Below are positions 62,470 to 64,000 of a stretch of 64,000 nt of DNA, one piece after another. A program made the position numbers and the translations under genes. The DNA lies in assembly GCA_942159475.1 (NCBI GenBank), contig OW804098.1, forward strand, positions 7,478,383 to 7,542,382, in the 5' to 3' direction. Source of the DNA: Sthenelais limicola. Lineage: Eukaryota > Annelida > Polychaeta > Phyllodocida > Sigalionidae. The notes under the pieces were generated by a model, which was not told the DNA's origin, ran no database searches, and saw only the letters and a program-made list of their open reading frames with translations. Each line of letters begins with the position of its first letter. The first letter of the stretch is position 1.

Positions 62470-63418
62470 CACTCTAAGAAAAAAGGGTTCTTTTGGGTTC
62501 TAGATAGAACCCCATGGTTCTACCAAGAACCCTAGGGTTCTTTGACACCTAAAAGGGTTCTTCGGGACCACCGGGGGTTCCATCTAGAACCATAGGGGTT
62601 CTTCAGAGATTTCTCACCAGGTGGCAGTACCGTGGAACTTGGCTTTCACTAGGTGCCCTCACAGGTTACTACATGCTATTTACAATTTCTATTAAAACAA
62701 AAGTCTCACTAGTAATACTTATATGAGGCATTTATACCTTATAGATATTACACTTTATAAACTTGGGAATATTGAAAGCAATGAAATCAATACTTTATTT
62801 GTATAACTTATCTGCTTGATGTTGAAAAATGTTGTGAAGAAAGCACCCTTATAATTCTAATATTATTACTATGAGTACTACTGAAGTACCAAAATTGTCA
62901 AACACCAAGTTGCAATGGATACCTATGTCAGCTGTAGGAGAGGATTATATTAAGGGTAAGTTTAAGGGATGGAAATGGATGAGGAACTCTGAAAAAGTCA
63001 AGCAAAGGGACTGCATATAATATGCAGTCTCTCCTTGAATGCTCTTGGGCAAAATGCTTCTGTGGAGAAACATGCTGCCTTAGCACTGAGCACAAACCTG
63101 CTATTATAAGGACCAGTCTAGATTCAACAGGGAATAATGAATTCATTACTTTATTCAGAATTAACATTGTAAATTACAAGCAATTTTAGGGATGCCAAAT
63201 CAGGGTTCTATGTAAAACCCTACCTATTTTGGCCAGAGGGTTCTTCAAAGGGTTCTTCAAATCGAGGGTTCTATGTAGAACCCTGCCTATTCCCGAAACG
63301 GGGGTTCTACTTAGAACCCTCAAAAAAGGGTTCTAAGTAGAACCCTTAGGGGTTCTGCCATGTCGACAAGCTGAAGAACCCTTAAGGGTTCTTGTTAGAA
63401 CCCTTTCTTCTTAGAGTG
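62470..63418. mobile_element. MITE with TACACTCTAAGAA ends and GGGTTCT subrepeats
   Basis: TACACTCTAAGAAAAAAGGG at the left is mirrored by CCCTTTCTTCTTAGAGTGTA at the right, with TA on both sides. Many copies of GGGTTCT and AGAACCC in both subterminal regions give a multi-hairpin end. The 949-bp element is absent from unit A at the same position (54,030), so it inserted after the duplication. No transposase. Confidence 0.9.
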
Positions 63419-63428
63419 TATGTACCAG

Positions 63429-63502
63429 ATTGCTGATCAGTCTGGGCATTGTTACAATGCTTTTGTTTGTTGTCATGTACTACAACATCAAACCGGGAAA
63501 AG
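63429..63502 (+). CDS. Sulfotransferase copy B, exon 2 (membrane anchor)
   Basis: Acceptor TGTACCAG, donor GTAAAT; 74 nt as in copy A. It encodes LLISLGIVTMLLFVVMYY and NIKPGK: the helix is conserved although several bases differ, showing selection on the protein or recent duplication. The glycosylation sequon NIT of copy A is NIK here. The TIR element ends ten bases upstream of the exon, so the 3' splice site has changed its context. Confidence 0.6.
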
Positions 63503-63665
63503 GTAAATATCCTACTACACTTGCCGCTGGGTTCCTGCTTTGGGGATCATTTTTCATGTGAGTAATTTCCCTTGGTTTGTGGGCTTCAGCATTTGATCTG
63601 GAAAAAAACCCAAGGCCTGCCAGGGCCAGAAGAAATGCCGAGTTTATGGATGGAACTACCTGGAA
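63503..63665 (+). repeat. Segmental duplication, unit B, start of intron 2
   Basis: Matches 54,116-54,245 (CCTACTACACTTGCCGCTGG). The read-through frame seen in unit A is cut here by TGA at 63,558. Similarity fades after about 63,625. Confidence 0.8.
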
Positions 63666-63669
63666 TTTG

Positions 63670-63975
63670 AGGCGGGAGTGAATATTCACTGGTGACGGTG
63701 AAGGGGTGGTAGACTCGCGACCGTCACCGGTTGAATATTCACGACGCCAAGAATTCAAGGGTTGTTCTGTGTTTATTTCACCCCACACACATAAAAAAAT
63801 GTTAAATAATCTCGAAATGAAATAAATAAACAAATCTGAGAATTGGATGTTTTTCTGATTTTTATTTCAGGGTGCATACATAAGTAATGATAGATTAACA
63901 TGATCTACAGCAATTTTGAGGAATGAATAAGTGAATAGTTATTTCTTTAGCTTGGTTTGCTCTGAAAAATAGAAT
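63670..63975. repeat. Dispersed repeat shared with 22.44-22.66 kb
   Basis: A hairpin of GTGAATATTCACTGGTGACG and CCGTCACCGGTTGAATATTC, followed by AAGGGTTGTTCTGTGTTTAT and, after an insertion, AGATTAACATGATCTACAG. Same block order as at 22.44 kb. The window ends shortly after. Confidence 0.78.
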
Positions 63976-64000
63976 GAATCTCTCACAGGAAATATGGACT

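Noticed and set aside
1..64000. tRNA, rRNA or snRNA genes
   Set aside because: No cloverleaf with A and B boxes or known RNA signature was recognised by eye; a covariance-model search would be decisive.

Overview
The window is animal genomic DNA, probably from a marine invertebrate: intron-bearing genes with canonical GT/AG sites, AATAAA signals, many small inverted-repeat transposons, and animal retrotransposons (Ty3/gypsy, Ngaro-type DIRS, two LINEs, Helitron). The host families seen (farnesoic-acid O-methyltransferase-like plus PAN/apple domains; a carbohydrate sulfotransferase in tandem copies) suit a lancelet, hemichordate, echinoderm or mollusc, but the sequence does not fix the species. 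There is no bacterial gene organisation, and I saw no tRNA or rRNA gene. Layout: 1-2.75 kb is a broken Ty3/gypsy pol. 2.75-11.8 kb is non-coding DNA with several MITE families, long inverted repeats and minisatellites. 12.68-26.10 kb is bounded by two GATATC-rich satellite arrays in opposite orientation, ending in the same 12-bp inverted motif; between them lie two candidate small spliced genes (52 and 71 codons). 27.03-31.92 kb is a nearly complete Ngaro-type retrotransposon on the minus strand with split direct repeats, gag, and pol (RT, RNase H, tyrosine recombinase), with a good -1 frameshift heptamer at the gag stop.||Host gene 1 (plus strand) can be joined in consistent phase: signal-peptide exon 11,859-11,916, two exons of a farnesoic-acid O-methyltransferase-like domain (31,942-32,109 and 32,619-32,882), a PAN/apple-like exon (35,710-36,002) and a tiny last exon at 36,682, giving 267 residues, probably secreted. 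The Ngaro element stops 26 bp before its second exon. 36.7-43.1 kb holds a LINE fragment, a Helitron inserted into an ATT microsatellite, and a LINE with endonuclease and RT (LINE-A) that split an older hairpin repeat.||Host gene 2 is a Golgi-type carbohydrate sulfotransferase: exons 44,882-44,907, 54,042-54,115, 54,527-54,848 and 57,618-58,278 sum to exactly 361 codons. Its 5' half is repeated at 61.07-63.64 kb, where exons 1 and 2 recur with identical lengths (26 and 74 nt), so a second copy runs off the window. Intron 1 of the first copy carries a 7.5-kb LINE (LINE-B) that is absent from the second copy. LINE-B is the most unusual object: its ORF1 protein has a coiled-coil repeat, an L1-type RRM-like region and a C-terminal NADAR/YbiA-like domain, followed by an SGNH-hydrolase reading frame and an endonuclease-RT ORF.
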